Source of the DNA: Salipaludibacillus neizhouensis
Lineage (GTDB): Bacteria > Bacillota > Bacilli > Bacillales > Salisediminibacteriaceae
NCBI RefSeq assembly: GCF_002886185.1
Contig: NZ_KZ614147.1
Span: forward strand, 655,187 to 719,186
Direction: 5' to 3'
Length of the DNA stretch: 64,000 nt
Below are positions 35,137 through 46,994 of the stretch, piece by piece (within the stretch, counting starts at the first letter, position 1; the number at the start of each line of letters is the position of its first letter). Made by a program: the position numbers and the translations under genes. The notes under the pieces are model-generated. The model had not been told where the DNA came from and did not search any database. It saw only the letters and a program-made list of their open reading frames with translations.

Positions 35137-36276
35137 ATGAATTTTGAATTGACAGATGAACAGAATATGATTCGGAAAATGGTACGTGATTTTGCTAGAA
35201 ATGAAGTAGAACCGACGGCAGCGGAGCGAGACGAGGAAGAGCGCTTCGATCGTCAAATTTTTGATCAAATGGGCGAGCTTGGTCTAACAGGAATTCCCTG
35301 GCCGGAAGAGTATGGTGGAATTGGTGCTGACTATATGAGTTACGTCATTGCTGTAGAGGAGCTGTCGCGCGTATGTGCATCTACTGGTGTGACGTTGTCA
35401 GCCCATGTTTCCTTGGCGGGGTGGCCCATCTATACGTTCGGAAACGAAGAACAGAAACAAAAGTTTTTACGTCCAATGGCAGAAGGAAAGAAGATGGGTG
35501 CTTACGGACTAACTGAGTCAGGTTCTGGGAGTGACGCAGCTGCGATGAAGACGACTGCAAAGCGGGATGGGGATGATTATATTCTCGATGGCGCAAAAAT
35601 CTTTATAACAAATGGTGGCGAAGCAGATATTTATGTTGTTTTTGCAATGACAGATCACGATAAAAAACATAACGGGTGCACAGCCTTCATTGTTGAAAAA
35701 GGCATGGAAGGTTTCTCTATGGGGAAAAAAGAAAGAAAGCTGGGGATCCGTTCCTCTCCTACGTTGGAAATTATTTTCGAAGGGGTAAGGGTACCGAAAG
35801 AAAACAGGTTAGGTGAAGAAGGAGAAGGTTTTAAAATAGCAATGAGAACGCTTGATGGAGGTAGAAACGGTATTTCTGCCCAAGCAGTTGGGATTGCTCA
35901 GGGCGCATTGGACTCTTCAATTGATTATGCAAAAGAGCGGAAGCAATTCGGGAAATCGATTGGTTCCCAGCAAGGAATTGGTTTTAAGATAGCCGAAATG
36001 GCAACAAAAATTGAGGCATCACGTTTGCTTACGTATCAAGCAGCTTGGCGGGAAAGTGAAGGATTGTCCTATGGAAAAGAATCAGCAATGTCAAAATTGT
36101 TTGCCGGGGATTCAGCGATGGAAGTGACAACCGAAGCAGTGCAAGTATTCGGAGGCTATGGTTATACGAAGGATTATCCGGTCGAACGTTATATGCGTGA
36201 TGCGAAAATCACCCAAATATATGAAGGAACCAATGAAATACAAAGGCTCGTAATAGCGAAAATGCTACTGAAATAG
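35137..36276 (+). CDS. Acyl-CoA dehydrogenase (second copy)
   Basis: A 379-residue acyl-CoA dehydrogenase, clearly paralogous to the gene at 33538. Motifs: [17 protein letters not shown] (about residues 124-140), [16 protein letters not shown], and [17 protein letters not shown]...[11 protein letters not shown] with the catalytic Glu. It is close to the AcdA/Bcd type; substrates are probably short- or branched-chain acyl-CoAs. The start ATG has AGGGGG about 8 bases before it. It begins 30 bases after a family A repeat and is followed by meaB after 74 bases. Confidence 0.93.
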   Translation: MNFELTDEQNMIRKMVRDFARNEVEPTAAERDEEERFDRQIFDQMGELGLTGIPWPEEYGGIGADYMSYVIAVEELSRVCASTGVTLSAHVSLAGWPIYTFGNEEQKQKFLRPMAEGKKMGAYGLTESGSGSDAAAMKTTAKRDGDDYILDGAKIFITNGGEADIYVVFAMTDHDKKHNGCTAFIVEKGMEGFSMGKKERKLGIRSSPTLEIIFEGVRVPKENRLGEEGEGFKIAMRTLDGGRNGISAQAVGIAQGALDSSIDYAKERKQFGKSIGSQQGIGFKIAEMATKIEASRLLTYQAAWRESEGLSYGKESAMSKLFAGDSAMEVTTEAVQVFGGYGYTKDYPVERYMRDAKITQIYEGTNEIQRLVIAKMLLK

Positions 36277-36350
36277 AAACGCCTCTCCAACACGCAGTTC
36301 ATAGTTGCCGCCATTCACTAGCATTAACTAGATAGAAAGGGGGTTTCTCG

Positions 36351-37307
36351 TTGGATAAAAACAAGATAGATGCGCTGTTACTTGGGAACCAGAGGGCGTT
36401 GGCACAAGCGATTTCGCTCGTGGAGGATCGAAAGCCAGAGCATCGTGAACTGATGAGAGAGATCTATCCGAGAACAGGAAATGCTCATATTATCGGCGTG
36501 ACCGGCTCACCGGGGGCAGGGAAAAGCACGCTCGTAAATGGTCTGGTACGGGAATGGCGAAGAGCAGGGGATACTGTTGCGATTATTGCAGTGGATCCAA
36601 CCAGCCCTTTTTCGGGAGGAGCGTTGTTAGGGGACCGCATCCGAATGAAAGACCATGAAGAGGACCTTGGTGTGTTTATTCGAAGTATGGGCACGAGAGG
36701 GAGTCTTGGAGGGCTGTCAGAAGCTTGCCAAGACACTGTTCGATTAATGGAAGCAGCAGGGTTTGACCGTATTGTCATCGAAACTGTCGGTGTTGGCCAA
36801 TCTGAACTCGATATCATGAAAACAGCAGACTCGATTGCACTTGTTTTATATCCTTCGGGCGGCGATGTTATCCAAGCCTTTAAAGCCGGGATTATGGAAA
36901 TAGCGGATTTATTTATTATTAATAAGTCAGATCTTCCAGGAGTCGAACAATTAAAGGGAGAGCTCGAGGACCTGATTCATATTACTTCCAAGCCAAATTC
37001 ATGGGACCCGCCTGTTTTAATGACGGTATCTACGGAAAAGTCGGGGATGGTAGATGTGATTCAGGCGATGGAAAACCATCATCACCACCTCGTTGCTTCT
37101 GGGGAAAAAAGAGAAAGACGACGAGATCAAAAAGCGGTTGAAATCGAACGACGTCTCGCAGAACGACTGAAAGAACAGTTTATTCCTTATATTGAAGAAA
37201 CTTTGAATACAAAAGAACAAAATAAAGAAACTCAAAGTGATGATCCTTACGATATAGCTGAGAAAATTTACAATCGTTGGATTAAAAACTTGGCAAGGAG
37301 TGAGTAG
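36351..37307 (+). CDS. MeaB/ArgK-type G-protein chaperone for a B12-dependent acyl-CoA mutase
   Basis: A 318-residue GTPase of the MeaB (ArgK) family that guards cobalamin loading of methylmalonyl- or isobutyryl-CoA mutases. The P-loop [12 protein letters not shown] is at residues 49-60, a [18 protein letters not shown] switch segment follows, then ETVGVGQSE (G3 region) and the base-specificity motif NKSD. The start is TTG 36351, with AAAGGGGG at 6 bases. It precedes icmF, which already has its own fused GTPase domain, so two G-proteins of this type are encoded side by side. Confidence 0.92.
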   Translation: MDKNKIDALLLGNQRALAQAISLVEDRKPEHRELMREIYPRTGNAHIIGVTGSPGAGKSTLVNGLVREWRRAGDTVAIIAVDPTSPFSGGALLGDRIRMKDHEEDLGVFIRSMGTRGSLGGLSEACQDTVRLMEAAGFDRIVIETVGVGQSELDIMKTADSIALVLYPSGGDVIQAFKAGIMEIADLFIINKSDLPGVEQLKGELEDLIHITSKPNSWDPPVLMTVSTEKSGMVDVIQAMENHHHHLVASGEKRERRRDQKAVEIERRLAERLKEQFIPYIEETLNTKEQNKETQSDDPYDIAEKIYNRWIKNLARSE

Positions 37308-37450
37308 AAAGGACAAAGGCTTTGAGACTTGGTCCACCACCCGCAAAAAACAACATGACGTTAAAAGTAACCTACTATATAAAAGCTCGAAATCAACTGA
37401 CTTTGATACGCAAATGCACAAAAATATTTGCTGAAGGTGAGGGAGCGACA

Positions 37451-40400
37451 ATGACCATTTATTCATCCACGTGCCCCATACGTTTTATTACCGCATCTAG
37501 TTTGTTTGATGGACACGACGCATCGATAAATATTATGCGTCGAATGCTGCAGGCGTCAGGAGCTGAAGTGATCCATCTGGGACACAATCGATCGGTGGAG
37601 GAGGTAGCGGAAGCCGCCATTCAAGAAGATGTCCAAGGGGTGGCGATTTCTTCTTACCAAGGTGGACACGTAGAGTATTTTAAATACTTGTACGACGAGC
37701 TGAAAACACGAGGTGCAGGTCATATTCAACTATTTGGTGGCGGTGGAGGAGTGATTATTCCTTCTGAAATGAAACAGCTTCATGACTATGGGATTCGGAA
37801 AATCTTTTCTCCGGAAGACGGTCGTCAATCTGGTTTGCAAGGAATGATTAATGAAATGATGGAAGCCTGTGACTTTTCAACAATTCAAGAAAAAGAACTC
37901 TCGAAAGAAAAGCTTCTAAGTAAAGATCGGGCTGCTGTCGCGAGATTTGTGACGATTGCAGAGAAACGAGCGTTTAAAGAAGCATTAAGTCCCAAGGAAG
38001 AAGAAGCATTTCAAACGATCGTTTTAAATCAGGAAAATCCATATGCACCAGTCTTAGGAATAACCGGGACAGGCGGAGCGGGGAAGAGTTCATTAACGGA
38101 TGAATTAGTGAGAAGATTATTGAAAGCATTTCCAAATAAAGAAGTCGCGATTCTTTCGGTCGATCCAACGAAAAAAAAGACGGGTGGCGCTTTATTAGGA
38201 GACCGGATTCGAATGAACGCGATACATAACAAGCGCGTGTATATGCGGTCTCTTGCGACAAGGGATAGTCGTCAGGAATTATCGAAAGCAATTACAGAAG
38301 CTATCCCAGTTGTGAAACAGGCTGGATATGATCTTATCATCATCGAAACAAGTGGAATCGGCCAAGGGGATGCGGCGATTAGCGATGTAGCAGATGTATC
38401 CATGTACGTGATGACAAGTGAATTCGGAGCTCCATCACAATTAGAAAAAATAGATATGATTGATTTTGCAGATGTTATTGCGATTAATAAATTTGATCGA
38501 AAAGGTTCAGAGGATGCATTAAGGGAAGTAAGGAAAGCATTTCAGCGGAGTCACCTTCGTTTTGAAGAGGATTCAGTAAAAATGCCGGTATTTGGAACGA
38601 TGGCTAGTCAATTTAATGATCCGGGGACGAATCGGCTTTTTTACGAACTTGTGCAGGTCATGAACAAAAAATGCGGTCTTGCATGGGCAACTGAGCTTGG
38701 CAAAGACGATGAAATCAAACTGCGAAATGCAATTATTCCACCGGATCAGATTCAATATTTGCGCGAAATATCCCAGACGGTAAAGAATTACCATGAAGAA
38801 ACAGAGAAAGAAGTGAAGAAGGCGAGACGATGGTTCCAAATTGAGGGAACTTTAAATGCGCTGGAAGAACATGAAGAAATTGCGGTGGAACGGGGTCCTT
38901 TACTAGAGCTTAAGGATCATTATCATCAAACACTTATTCCTGACGTGAAAAAAGAACTGGAAAACTGGGAAGACAAGAAAAAGGCGTATGCCGACAAGCA
39001 ATTTATTACAAATATTCGTGGGAAAGAGATAGTCACGAATTTAACGACTAGAAGTTTATCGGGGATAGAGTTCCCGAAAGTGTCGTTGCCGAAGTTTAAT
39101 GACTACGGAGAAATCTGTCGTTGGATTCGAGAGGAGAATGTTCCGGGAGAATTCCCGTTTACCGCGGGCGTGTTTCCATTTAAACGAAAAGGCGAGGATC
39201 CGAAACGGCAATTCGCAGGAGAAGGAAGCCCTGAGCGGACTAACCGCCGTTTTCACTATTTATCAAAAGGGGATGAGGCGAAAAGATTGAGCACGGCCTT
39301 TGACTCTGTGACACTTTATGGAGAGGACCCGGACCATCGCCCGGATATTTATGGGAAAGTCGGCGAGAGTGGTGTGAGTATTTGTACGTTGGAGGGTATG
39401 AAAACATTATATAACGGCTTTGATTTAATCGATCTTGCCACTTCGGTTTCGATGACAATTAATGGACCAGCTCCGATTATTCTTGCAATGTTCATGAACA
39501 CGGCGATTGACCAGCAGCTGGAAAAATTCCGTGAAACAGAAGAACGAGAGCCAACCGAGGCAGAACAAAACGATGTGAAGGCGAAAACATTGTCAGTCGT
39601 TCGAGGAACTGTTCAGGCAGATATTTTAAAAGAGGATCAAGGACAGAACACATGTATTTTCTCTACAGAATTCGCGTTACGAATGATGGGGGATATTCAG
39701 CAATACTTTATAGATCATGACGTTCGAAACTATTATTCTGTATCGATAAGCGGCTACCACATTGCCGAGGCAGGGGCAAATCCTATCAGCCAATTAGCCT
39801 TTACATTGGCAAATGGGTTTACCTACGTGGAATATTATTTAAGCCGTGGGATGGATATTAATAAATTTGCACCGAATCTATCTTTCTTTTTCAGTAACGG
39901 ATTGGACCCGGAGTATACCGTGATTGGCCGTGTTGCTCGCAGAATATGGGCGATTGCGATGAAAAAGAAGTACGGTGCTAATGAACGCAGTCAGAAACTA
40001 AAGTACCACATACAAACTTCAGGGCGTTCCTTGCATGCGCAGGAAATTGACTTTAATGATATTCGGACAACGATCCAAGCATTATTAGCGATATACGATA
40101 ACTGTAACTCGCTTCATACAAACGCATATGACGAAGCAGTCACGACACCTACAGAAGAAAGTGTTCGCCGGGCAATGGCGATCCAATTGATTATTACGAA
40201 AGAGATGGGTTTAGTCAAAAATGAGAACCCGCAGCAAGGAGCCTTTATTATCGAGGAACTTACAGGTTTGGTCGAGGAAGCGGTTCTGCTTGAGCTGGAT
40301 CGAATGAACGATCGCGGAGGCGTTTTAGGAGCGATGGAAACGCAGTACCAACGTGGTAAAATTCAAGAAGAATCACTGCTGTACGAAACAAAAAAACACA

Positions 40401-40705
40401 ATGGAGAGCTGCCGATAATTGGAGTGAATACGTATCTCCATCCAAATCCTCCTTCCGAAGCAGACTTCAACATGGAATTAGCCAGAGCCTCTGTGGAAGA
40501 AAAAGAAGCGCAAATTAATCAGTTAAGGACATTCCAGGAGAAACACAAGTCATCATCCGATAAAGCACTTAAAAAATTAAAAGAAGTGGCACTCTCCGGA
40601 GGGAACTTGTTTGAAGAACTAATGAAAACCGTCCGAGTAGCAAGTCTCGGCCAAATAACCGAAGCCCTCTACGAAGTAGGCGGGCAATACCGAAGAAACC
40701 TGTAG
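37451..40705 (+). CDS. icmF: Fused isobutyryl-CoA mutase IcmF
   Basis: A 1084-residue B12-dependent mutase interconverting isobutyryl-CoA and n-butyryl-CoA; some family members also act on isovaleryl- or pivalyl-CoA. The order is that of IcmF: a cobalamin-binding domain first ([13 protein letters not shown], with H22 as the likely cobalt ligand, and [12 protein letters not shown]), a middle GTPase domain ([10 protein letters not shown] at about residues 204-213, [12 protein letters not shown]), and a C-terminal TIM-barrel mutase domain. ATG 37451 with a GGTGAGGGAG Shine-Dalgarno is preferred; the open frame extends 43 codons upstream without one. It links branched amino acid or fatty acid products to the butyryl-CoA handled by the adjacent dehydrogenases. 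Confidence 0.95.
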   Translation: MTIYSSTCPIRFITASSLFDGHDASINIMRRMLQASGAEVIHLGHNRSVEEVAEAAIQEDVQGVAISSYQGGHVEYFKYLYDELKTRGAGHIQLFGGGGGVIIPSEMKQLHDYGIRKIFSPEDGRQSGLQGMINEMMEACDFSTIQEKELSKEKLLSKDRAAVARFVTIAEKRAFKEALSPKEEEAFQTIVLNQENPYAPVLGITGTGGAGKSSLTDELVRRLLKAFPNKEVAILSVDPTKKKTGGALLGDRIRMNAIHNKRVYMRSLATRDSRQELSKAITEAIPVVKQAGYDLIIIETSGIGQGDAAISDVADVSMYVMTSEFGAPSQLEKIDMIDFADVIAINKFDRKGSEDALREVRKAFQRSHLRFEEDSVKMPVFGTMASQFNDPGTNRLFYELVQVMNKKCGLAWATELGKDDEIKLRNAIIPPDQIQYLREISQTVKNYHEETEKEVKKARRWFQIEGTLNALEEHEEIAVERGPLLELKDHYHQTLIPDVKKELENWEDKKKAYADKQFITNIRGKEIVTNLTTRSLSGIEFPKVSLPKFNDYGEICRWIREENVPGEFPFTAGVFPFKRKGEDPKRQFAGEGSPERTNRRFHYLSKGDEAKRLSTAFDSVTLYGEDPDHRPDIYGKVGESGVSICTLEGMKTLYNGFDLIDLATSVSMTINGPAPIILAMFMNTAIDQQLEKFRETEEREPTEAEQNDVKAKTLSVVRGTVQADILKEDQGQNTCIFSTEFALRMMGDIQQYFIDHDVRNYYSVSISGYHIAEAGANPISQLAFTLANGFTYVEYYLSRGMDINKFAPNLSFFFSNGLDPEYTVIGRVARRIWAIAMKKKYGANERSQKLKYHIQTSGRSLHAQEIDFNDIRTTIQALLAIYDNCNSLHTNAYDEAVTTPTEESVRRAMAIQLIITKEMGLVKNENPQQGAFIIEELTGLVEEAVLLELDRMNDRGGVLGAMETQYQRGKIQEESLLYETKKHNGELPIIGVNTYLHPNPPSEADFNMELARASVEEKEAQINQLRTFQEKHKSSSDKALKKLKEVALSGGNLFEELMKTVRVASLGQITEALYEVGGQYRRNL

Positions 40706-41065
40706 AATATTTTGTTGTCGCAAAATATTTTATGCAATGAGCGTAACTGCTGCATCTTTTAAAGAAACAGCGACCAAAGCCATTAATAAAATCTAAAAAA
40801 GTTACTTCATTCTATCTTACTTACAAGCTTTTTAACCACTTCTGTATAAGCCATTAATTCAACAATTAAAAAAATCATCCGGAAAGTCTCTCTTGCTCTA
40901 GCATAAATAACTATAATGTGTTTATAATGGAAGGTATGGATTTAGTGCTATTAATCCAAGTTCAAAGAAATCATTTTGAACAACTTTATTATTATTAATG
41001 AACCAATTAGATATATGACTTGATGAACCTTTAATTTTTGAAACTGAAAGGAAGTGCCTGTTTTT
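40706..41065. other. Intergenic region between icmF and rpoE
   Basis: 360 bases of A/T-rich DNA without a gene or repeat. A TATAAT at about 40914 is the best -10 candidate for rpoE, but no well-spaced -35 was found. No strong terminator for icmF was recognised. Confidence 0.5.
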
Positions 41066-41572
41066 ATGAGTATTAAGGATTATACAGAAGAACAAATTAG
41101 TGAAATGTCCATGCTTGAAGTGGGTTATGAACTTCTTGCTGAACAGAAGTCACCTGAAGAGTATCACGGGTTATTGAAGCGAGTAGGAGACATAAAGAAC
41201 CTAAATGACGAGTTACTGACAAACCGAATTTCCCATTTGTATACGGAAATGTCGGTAGATGGTCGATTCGTAAATATCGGTGACAACCGTTGGGGACTTC
41301 GTTCTTGGTATCCGTTTGATCAAACGGAAGAAGAACTTTCTCAAGCGGCAACAAAAGCTCGTAAGAAAAGAGCGAAGGATAAAGAAGAAGAAGATGACCA
41401 CTTTGATGAAGATGCTATTGAAGTAGATGAATTCGAAGACCTGGAAGATGAGCTTGATGATCTTGCAAATGAAGATGATACAGACTTTGATGAGTTAGAT
41501 GATGACGATGAGGAAGAATTCCCTGCAGCCGGGGACGATAAAGATTTAGAAGACGATTCCGAAGAGTATTAA
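41066..41572 (+). CDS. rpoE: DNA-directed RNA polymerase delta subunit
   Basis: RpoE is the delta factor of Gram-positive RNA polymerase; it speeds recycling and affects promoter selectivity. The 168-residue product has the folded N-terminal HARE-HTH-type domain (about residues 1-90: MLEVGYELLAEQ..., then DGRFVNIGDNRWGLRSWYPFDQ). A disordered tail follows (about 100-168), almost entirely Asp and Glu, as expected. ATG 41066 is chosen by family N-terminus; GTG 41054 lies too close to the AAAGGAAG. It sits before pyrG as in B. subtilis and has its own terminator. Confidence 0.95.
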   Translation: MSIKDYTEEQISEMSMLEVGYELLAEQKSPEEYHGLLKRVGDIKNLNDELLTNRISHLYTEMSVDGRFVNIGDNRWGLRSWYPFDQTEEELSQAATKARKKRAKDKEEEDDHFDEDAIEVDEFEDLEDELDDLANEDDTDFDELDDDDEEEFPAAGDDKDLEDDSEEY

Positions 41573-41579
41573 GAAATGA

Positions 41580-41614
41580 GGCACTTTCTATTTGATAGAG
41601 AGTGCGCTTTTTTT
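41580..41614 (+). terminator. Terminator of rpoE
   Basis: Arms GCACTTTCTA and TAGAGAGTGC around TTTGA, followed by GCTTTTTTTG. Confidence 0.9.
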
Positions 41615-41618
41615 GTGA

Positions 41619-41774
41619 TAAGAATTAATAAAATTGGCAGCTACCTTTACACCTCGCGTATCAAGGGAAAATTACCTCCTTTCGAGTAGCACCTACACGC
41701 ATTACGTAGGTGCTACTCGGGGTGGCGAAAGATAATGCTGTATTTAATAAAAGACGGCTGTGCCGTTTTTCTTA
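41619..41774 (-). repeat. Family B element with nested family C palindrome, copy 6
   Basis: Plus strand: TAAGAATTAATAAAATTGGC, AGCTACCTTTACACC, GCGTATCAAGGG, ACCTCCTTTCGAGTAGCACC, TACGTAGGTGCTACTCGGGG, GGTGGCGAAAGA, AATGCTGTATTTAATAAAAG, hairpin ACGGCTGTGCCGT and TTTTTCTTA. Same organisation as the copies at 28723 and 60774. The rest of the 807-base rpoE-pyrG gap holds A/T-rich DNA and the pyrG control region. Confidence 0.85.
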
Positions 41775-42011
41775 TGTAAAAGTCAGTCCCAGTATCTCGA
41801 TAGAAATAAGGACGAACATAATTCAATCCATTTAGTTATTTTTATACTTCCTACAACACATAGGTTTAGTAGTGAAGTCGAATAAGGCTGGAAAGGGATT
41901 GGTTTATTAATGACTAACGAGAAAAACAACCGAAATCGGAAAGAAAACGATAATTTCGTAAAAAAATTACTGTTTGCAGTCATAAACGAGTAGAATGAGG
42001 CAGAAACAAAC

Positions 42012-42050
42012 TTGACTTTTACCTGAAATCCGGCTAGAATCATTTTTGGG
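42012..42050 (+). promoter_or_regulatory. pyrG promoter with GGGC start site
   Basis: TTGACT (42012-42017), a 17-base spacer, TAGAAT (42035-42040), then seven bases to GGGC (42048-42051). The transcript would begin GGGCUUC, as B. subtilis pyrG begins GGGCUC, where low CTP causes repeated G addition. Confidence 0.85.
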
Positions 42051-42101
42051 CTTCACAAAATCGTTTTATAAAATACTACTTAATATATAACCAAATCGAA
42101 A

Positions 42102-42146
42102 GCGCCCCCTGTCTGTTTACATGTGGACAAGGGGCCTTTTGTTTTT
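42102..42146 (+). terminator. pyrG leader attenuator (CTP-sensitive)
   Basis: The stem 5' arm GCCCCCTGTC (42104-42113) pairs with GACAAGGGGC (42126-42135), followed by CTTTTGTTTTTG. The C-rich 5' arm could pair with extra G residues added at the 5' end of the transcript under low CTP, preventing terminator formation. This is the established B. subtilis mechanism; its operation here is inferred from the matching parts. Confidence 0.85.
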
Positions 42147-42376
42147 GTTTGAATAAAAGATAGCTATCAAGGTTGGCTAAGCTACTTTAGCCGCTTTAGA
42201 ACCACTCTCCATTGCGATATGCTCCTGTGATTCTTCTTTCGAGAAACATTCCTTCCGCCTAAACGAATAGTGTTGGGGCACGAAGAAAATAATGAGTCGA
42301 AGAGAAGAGTTAACAGACCGAAATTCAAACGGATTTAACATCAAGTTACCCCAATAAAACACAAAGTGAGGAATAG

Positions 42377-43981
<1,605 letters not shown>

Positions 43982-44023
43982 AAAAACTGGTCAGAAGAGA
44001 AAATCTCTTCCGGCCAGTTTTTG
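43982..44023 (+). terminator. Terminator of pyrG
   Basis: Arms AAAAACTGG, GAAGAG and CTCTTC, CCAGTTTTT with a small internal mismatch; it overlaps the base after the stop codon. Confidence 0.9.
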
Positions 44024-44024
44024 T

Positions 44025-44345
44025 TTCGAACAGAGGATTCGAATCCGCTCTAGGCGGACGCTTTCCGCGGGCAATGCTTCAGTCTCCTCGGGAAAGTTCG
44101 TCCCTGTGGGGTCTTCAGCTATTGCTATTCCAGCTGGAGTCGCCGCCTTCGATACTTCGATCTTTTTCAGAAACAATAACAATTACGTAAAATACTTTAT
44201 AAAAAACTGTTGTTTGGAAGAATCCGCGAGACTCCTGTGGAAGAATGATCCAAGCGAGACCCCGCAGAGCGTTCGTTTGCTCAAGGAGGCTCGCTTGATC
44301 ATCCACGGAAAGCGAGCGGTAATTCTTCCAAACAACCATCGATGA
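44025..44345. repeat. Family A repeat, complete copy (A1 plus A2) between pyrG and ywjG
   Basis: A1 (44028-44168) and A2 (44212-44338) have the same organisation as at 34700-35108, including the inverted A2 ends TTGTTTGGAAGAATCCGC and GCGGTAATTCTTCCAAACAA. Only about 40 bases separate A1 and A2 here, against about 105 there. Confidence 0.85.
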
Positions 44346-44363
44346 TAACAAAGTAACAGTTTT

Positions 44364-44894
44364 TTAGTCATGCTCCTCAAGCATTTCTGCCACGGCAAAA
44401 TAAAGCTGATAATAAATTTGAAGGGCAATCAGTAAATGAGGGTTACCAATTCGTGCGCCAGACTCCATAGGGACGAGTCCTTTGTCGACACCAGTAAAAA
44501 AGGCAAAATCACATGTGTCTACCCATGTCTGTGACTGATCACTATTTTCCTCAATGATCTCATGAGAATAAACGGCGATAATGGAGACGCCCGAATCTTT
44601 CACAATGTCAACGACGTCATTAGCCCAACTGCTATGTTTGGACGGAGATACAATCACGAGTGTATCCATTTCTGAAAGCGTAATTTCTTTAGACCACCTC
44701 TTACTTCCGGAAATACCATCTGTACCAAAGCATGCCTGAAGAGTAATTCCATCCATTTCTTTTTCTCCGGTCCAGTAGAGGTGACCGTCACTTACGATAC
44801 TTTGCGCCATCACTCTTGCAGCATCTTCTAGTTCTTCTTCATAATCAATTAATTTATTAACTAACCCTTTTACTTGTGTATCAAATATTTTCAA
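44364..44894 (-). CDS. ywjG: YwjG, DUF2529 family protein
   Basis: A 176-residue protein of the DUF2529 family, starting at TTG 44894 with AAAGGAGG at 8 bases. The fold is probably SIS-like (LVIVSPSKHSSWANDVVDIVKDSGVSIIAVYSH looks like the nucleotide- or sugar-phosphate-binding beta-alpha-beta unit). The function is unknown. It lies between pyrG and spo0F on the opposite strand, the B. subtilis position of ywjG. Confidence 0.88.
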   Translation of the reverse strand: MKIFDTQVKGLVNKLIDYEEELEDAARVMAQSIVSDGHLYWTGEKEMDGITLQACFGTDGISGSKRWSKEITLSEMDTLVIVSPSKHSSWANDVVDIVKDSGVSIIAVYSHEIIEENSDQSQTWVDTCDFAFFTGVDKGLVPMESGARIGNPHLLIALQIYYQLYFAVAEMLEEHD

Positions 44895-45235
44895 GGGAAC
44901 ATCCTCCTTTGGAATTGGAACATTTCAATTTGATATTTTAGCGGTCAATCTTAAGTTGTACATAATATAAAAACTCGGAGAAGCGAAAGCTGTCGACTCA
45001 AGGGGATTCGAGTCTCTGTGCAAATTAAAAACAAAATCCATATAACTTATATTAAGTTTAAAAGACTAATATATTTTACGAAAGGTTAGTTCTTTTTTAC
45101 CGGTAATTGTTAAAAAGCACAAAAAATTGCAGTGTTTTTCTATGTTTATAAACTTTATTGTGATAAAATCGTTACTATATACCTAATGTTGATGCATAAT
45201 AGTACTAGATAAAGTGATGATTATCAAAAACTGAA
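44895..45235. other. Upstream region of ywjG and spo0F
   Basis: About 340 bases, A/T-rich. Near 44975-45030 is a decayed family A1 fragment (GGGGATTCGAGTCTCTGTGC). A TGTCGAC at 44992 and a TATCGAA at 45349 are each one mismatch from the Spo0A box TGTCGAA; neither is convincing alone. Confidence 0.4.
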
Positions 45236-45263
45236 AGAGGAATTGTCAAAGATTGAATAGAAT
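45236..45263 (+). promoter_or_regulatory. Sigma-H promoter of spo0F
   Basis: AGAGGAATT (45236-45244), 14 bases, then AGAAT (45259-45263). This matches the sigma-H consensus RWAGGAXXT-N14-HGAAT except for one base at the W position. B. subtilis spo0F is also transcribed from a sigma-H promoter at sporulation onset. It lies about 150 bases before the start codon. Confidence 0.75.
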
Positions 45264-45415
45264 TACTATAAATAGAGAATTTATCACATATTTTTTATAA
45301 GTGTGCAACATCATGTTCTGATATAAATGAAGTGGTTATAGATGCGTTATCGAATAATTATATCATTTTTCTTAGAACCAATCTTAATAATGGATTTAAA
45401 TAAGGGGGATTCAGT

Positions 45416-45784
45416 ATGAATAAAAAACTACTGATAGTCGATGATCAATTTGGAATACGTGTGCTTTTAAAAGAAGTATTTGAGAAGGATGGTTATGAAA
45501 CCTTCGATGCCTCTAATGGAAAACTGGCACTATCTATTATCAAGAAGGAACAACCGGATTTAGTTTTACTGGATATGAAAATTCCGGGGATGGATGGAAT
45601 TGAGATTTTAAGGGAAATAACTAAACAGGAGCTTAAAGCAAATGTTATTATGATGACTGCATATGGAGAGTTAGAAATGATCAACGAAGCCAAAAGACTT
45701 GGCGCTTTAGAACACTTCTCCAAGCCTTTTGACATTGATGAAGTACGTACTCGGGTGCAGAATTTCTTTCAATCCGAATTGTAG
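45416..45784 (+). CDS. spo0F: Sporulation phosphorelay response regulator Spo0F
   Basis: Spo0F is the single-domain response regulator that takes phosphate from sporulation kinases and passes it to Spo0B. The 122-residue protein is one receiver domain with the acidic pocket D9/D10 ([11 protein letters not shown]), the phosphoacceptor D53 ([11 protein letters not shown]), T81 (MMTAYGE) and K103 (HFSKPFDID). These surfaces match B. subtilis Spo0F almost residue by residue, and no output domain follows. AAGGGGG precedes the ATG. It is followed by fbaA as in B. subtilis. Confidence 0.97.
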   Translation: MNKKLLIVDDQFGIRVLLKEVFEKDGYETFDASNGKLALSIIKKEQPDLVLLDMKIPGMDGIEILREITKQELKANVIMMTAYGELEMINEAKRLGALEHFSKPFDIDEVRTRVQNFFQSEL

Positions 45785-45837
45785 GTGAAAGCGTTTTTTC
45801 ATATTTATGATAATATTCGCGCGAAAAACATGCTGTA

Positions 45838-45846
45838 TGCTATAAT
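45838..45846 (+). promoter_or_regulatory. Extended -10 promoter of fbaA
   Basis: TGCTATAAT, an extended -10 about 197 bases before the fbaA start. The -35 is weak. Confidence 0.5.
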
Positions 45847-46042
45847 AGGTTTGTGAGTCTACCTGACACAGATTTTTGCTATGATGATATACATAGCTTT
45901 ATTTACACAAACGTCCGAAGTGAACAAATGACAAGATATTCCAGATTGCATGCGTATCTTATTATTTGTATGCTTGTTTAGTGAACCGTCCGTGCAAGGG
46001 TAGACAATCATGCACGTGAAAATTCGAAGGAGGAATACAAGA

Positions 46043-46906
46043 ATGCCTTTAGTATCCATGAAAGAAATGTTAGAAACAGCAAAAGCGGAAGGTTATGGTG
46101 TTGGTCAATTCAACCTGAATAACCTTGAATTCACACAAGCAATTTTACAAGCTGCAGAAGAGGAACAGTCTCCAGTTATTTTGGGAGTTTCCGAAGGTGC
46201 TGCTCGTTATATGGGTGGATTCCACACAGTTGTAACAATTGTAGAATCATTAATGGCTGAATACGATACAACAGTTCCTGTTGCTATTCATTTAGACCAC
46301 GGTTCAAGCTTTGAGAAGTGTGTAGAAGCGATGTATGCAGGTTTCACTTCTGTTATGATCGATGGCTCTCATTTCCCATTAGCTGAAAACATTGCTGTTA
46401 CAAAGAAAGTTGTAGAGGTTGCACATACTCTAGGAATTTCTGTAGAAGCTGAACTTGGCCGCATTGGTGGACAAGAAGATGATCTTATTGTTGATGACGC
46501 TGAAGCAGCATATGCAATTCCTGCTGAGTGTGACGAATTAATCCGTGCAACAAACGTTGACTGTTTTGCACCTGCATTGGGTTCTGTACACGGACCATAC
46601 AAAGGAGAACCTAACCTCGGTTTCGACCGCATGGAAGAGGTTTCTAAATTAACTGCTGTACCACTCGTACTTCACGGTGGAACTGGAATTCCAACGAAGG
46701 ATATTAAGCGTGCGATTTCCTTAGGTACTGCTAAGATTAATGTAAACACAGAAAGCCAAATCACTTCTGCGAAAGCTGTTCGGGAAGTTTTAGCTGAAAA
46801 GCCGGAACTTTTTGACCCACGTAAATACATGGGACCAGCAAGAGATGCTATCAAAGCAACTGTTATTGGTAAAATGCGCGAGTTTGGTTCTTCTAACAAG
46901 GCTTAA
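46043..46906 (+). CDS. fbaA: Fructose-1,6-bisphosphate aldolase, class II
   Basis: FbaA splits fructose 1,6-bisphosphate into dihydroxyacetone phosphate and glyceraldehyde 3-phosphate in glycolysis. This 287-residue zinc-dependent enzyme has [13 protein letters not shown] (catalytic Asp and zinc His; about residues 79-91), [12 protein letters not shown], and [17 protein letters not shown] (zinc His and phosphate loop). ATG 46043 has AAGGAGGAA at 7 bases; the frame is open 11 codons upstream without such a site. Codon use is strongly biased, as expected for a highly expressed gene. ywjH follows after 88 bases. Confidence 0.96.
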   Translation: MPLVSMKEMLETAKAEGYGVGQFNLNNLEFTQAILQAAEEEQSPVILGVSEGAARYMGGFHTVVTIVESLMAEYDTTVPVAIHLDHGSSFEKCVEAMYAGFTSVMIDGSHFPLAENIAVTKKVVEVAHTLGISVEAELGRIGGQEDDLIVDDAEAAYAIPAECDELIRATNVDCFAPALGSVHGPYKGEPNLGFDRMEEVSKLTAVPLVLHGGTGIPTKDIKRAISLGTAKINVNTESQITSAKAVREVLAEKPELFDPRKYMGPARDAIKATVIGKMREFGSSNKA

Positions 46907-46994
46907 TTAGTTTATAAAAGGGTTGTCGCTCTTGAAAGAGAGCGACTTCCTTTACATGAAAAAAGAAAGCGTTATCACTAGGGAGGGGAAGAGA

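Noticed and set aside
37322-37450. Longer start for icmF
   Set aside because: The frame is open 43 codons upstream, but there is no ribosome binding site and the added residues do not look like the IcmF N-terminus. ATG 37451 has a good Shine-Dalgarno and gives the usual length.
40890-40925. rpoE promoter with TTGCTC and TATAAT
   Set aside because: The spacing is only 13 bases, too short for sigma-A, and no better -35 was found.
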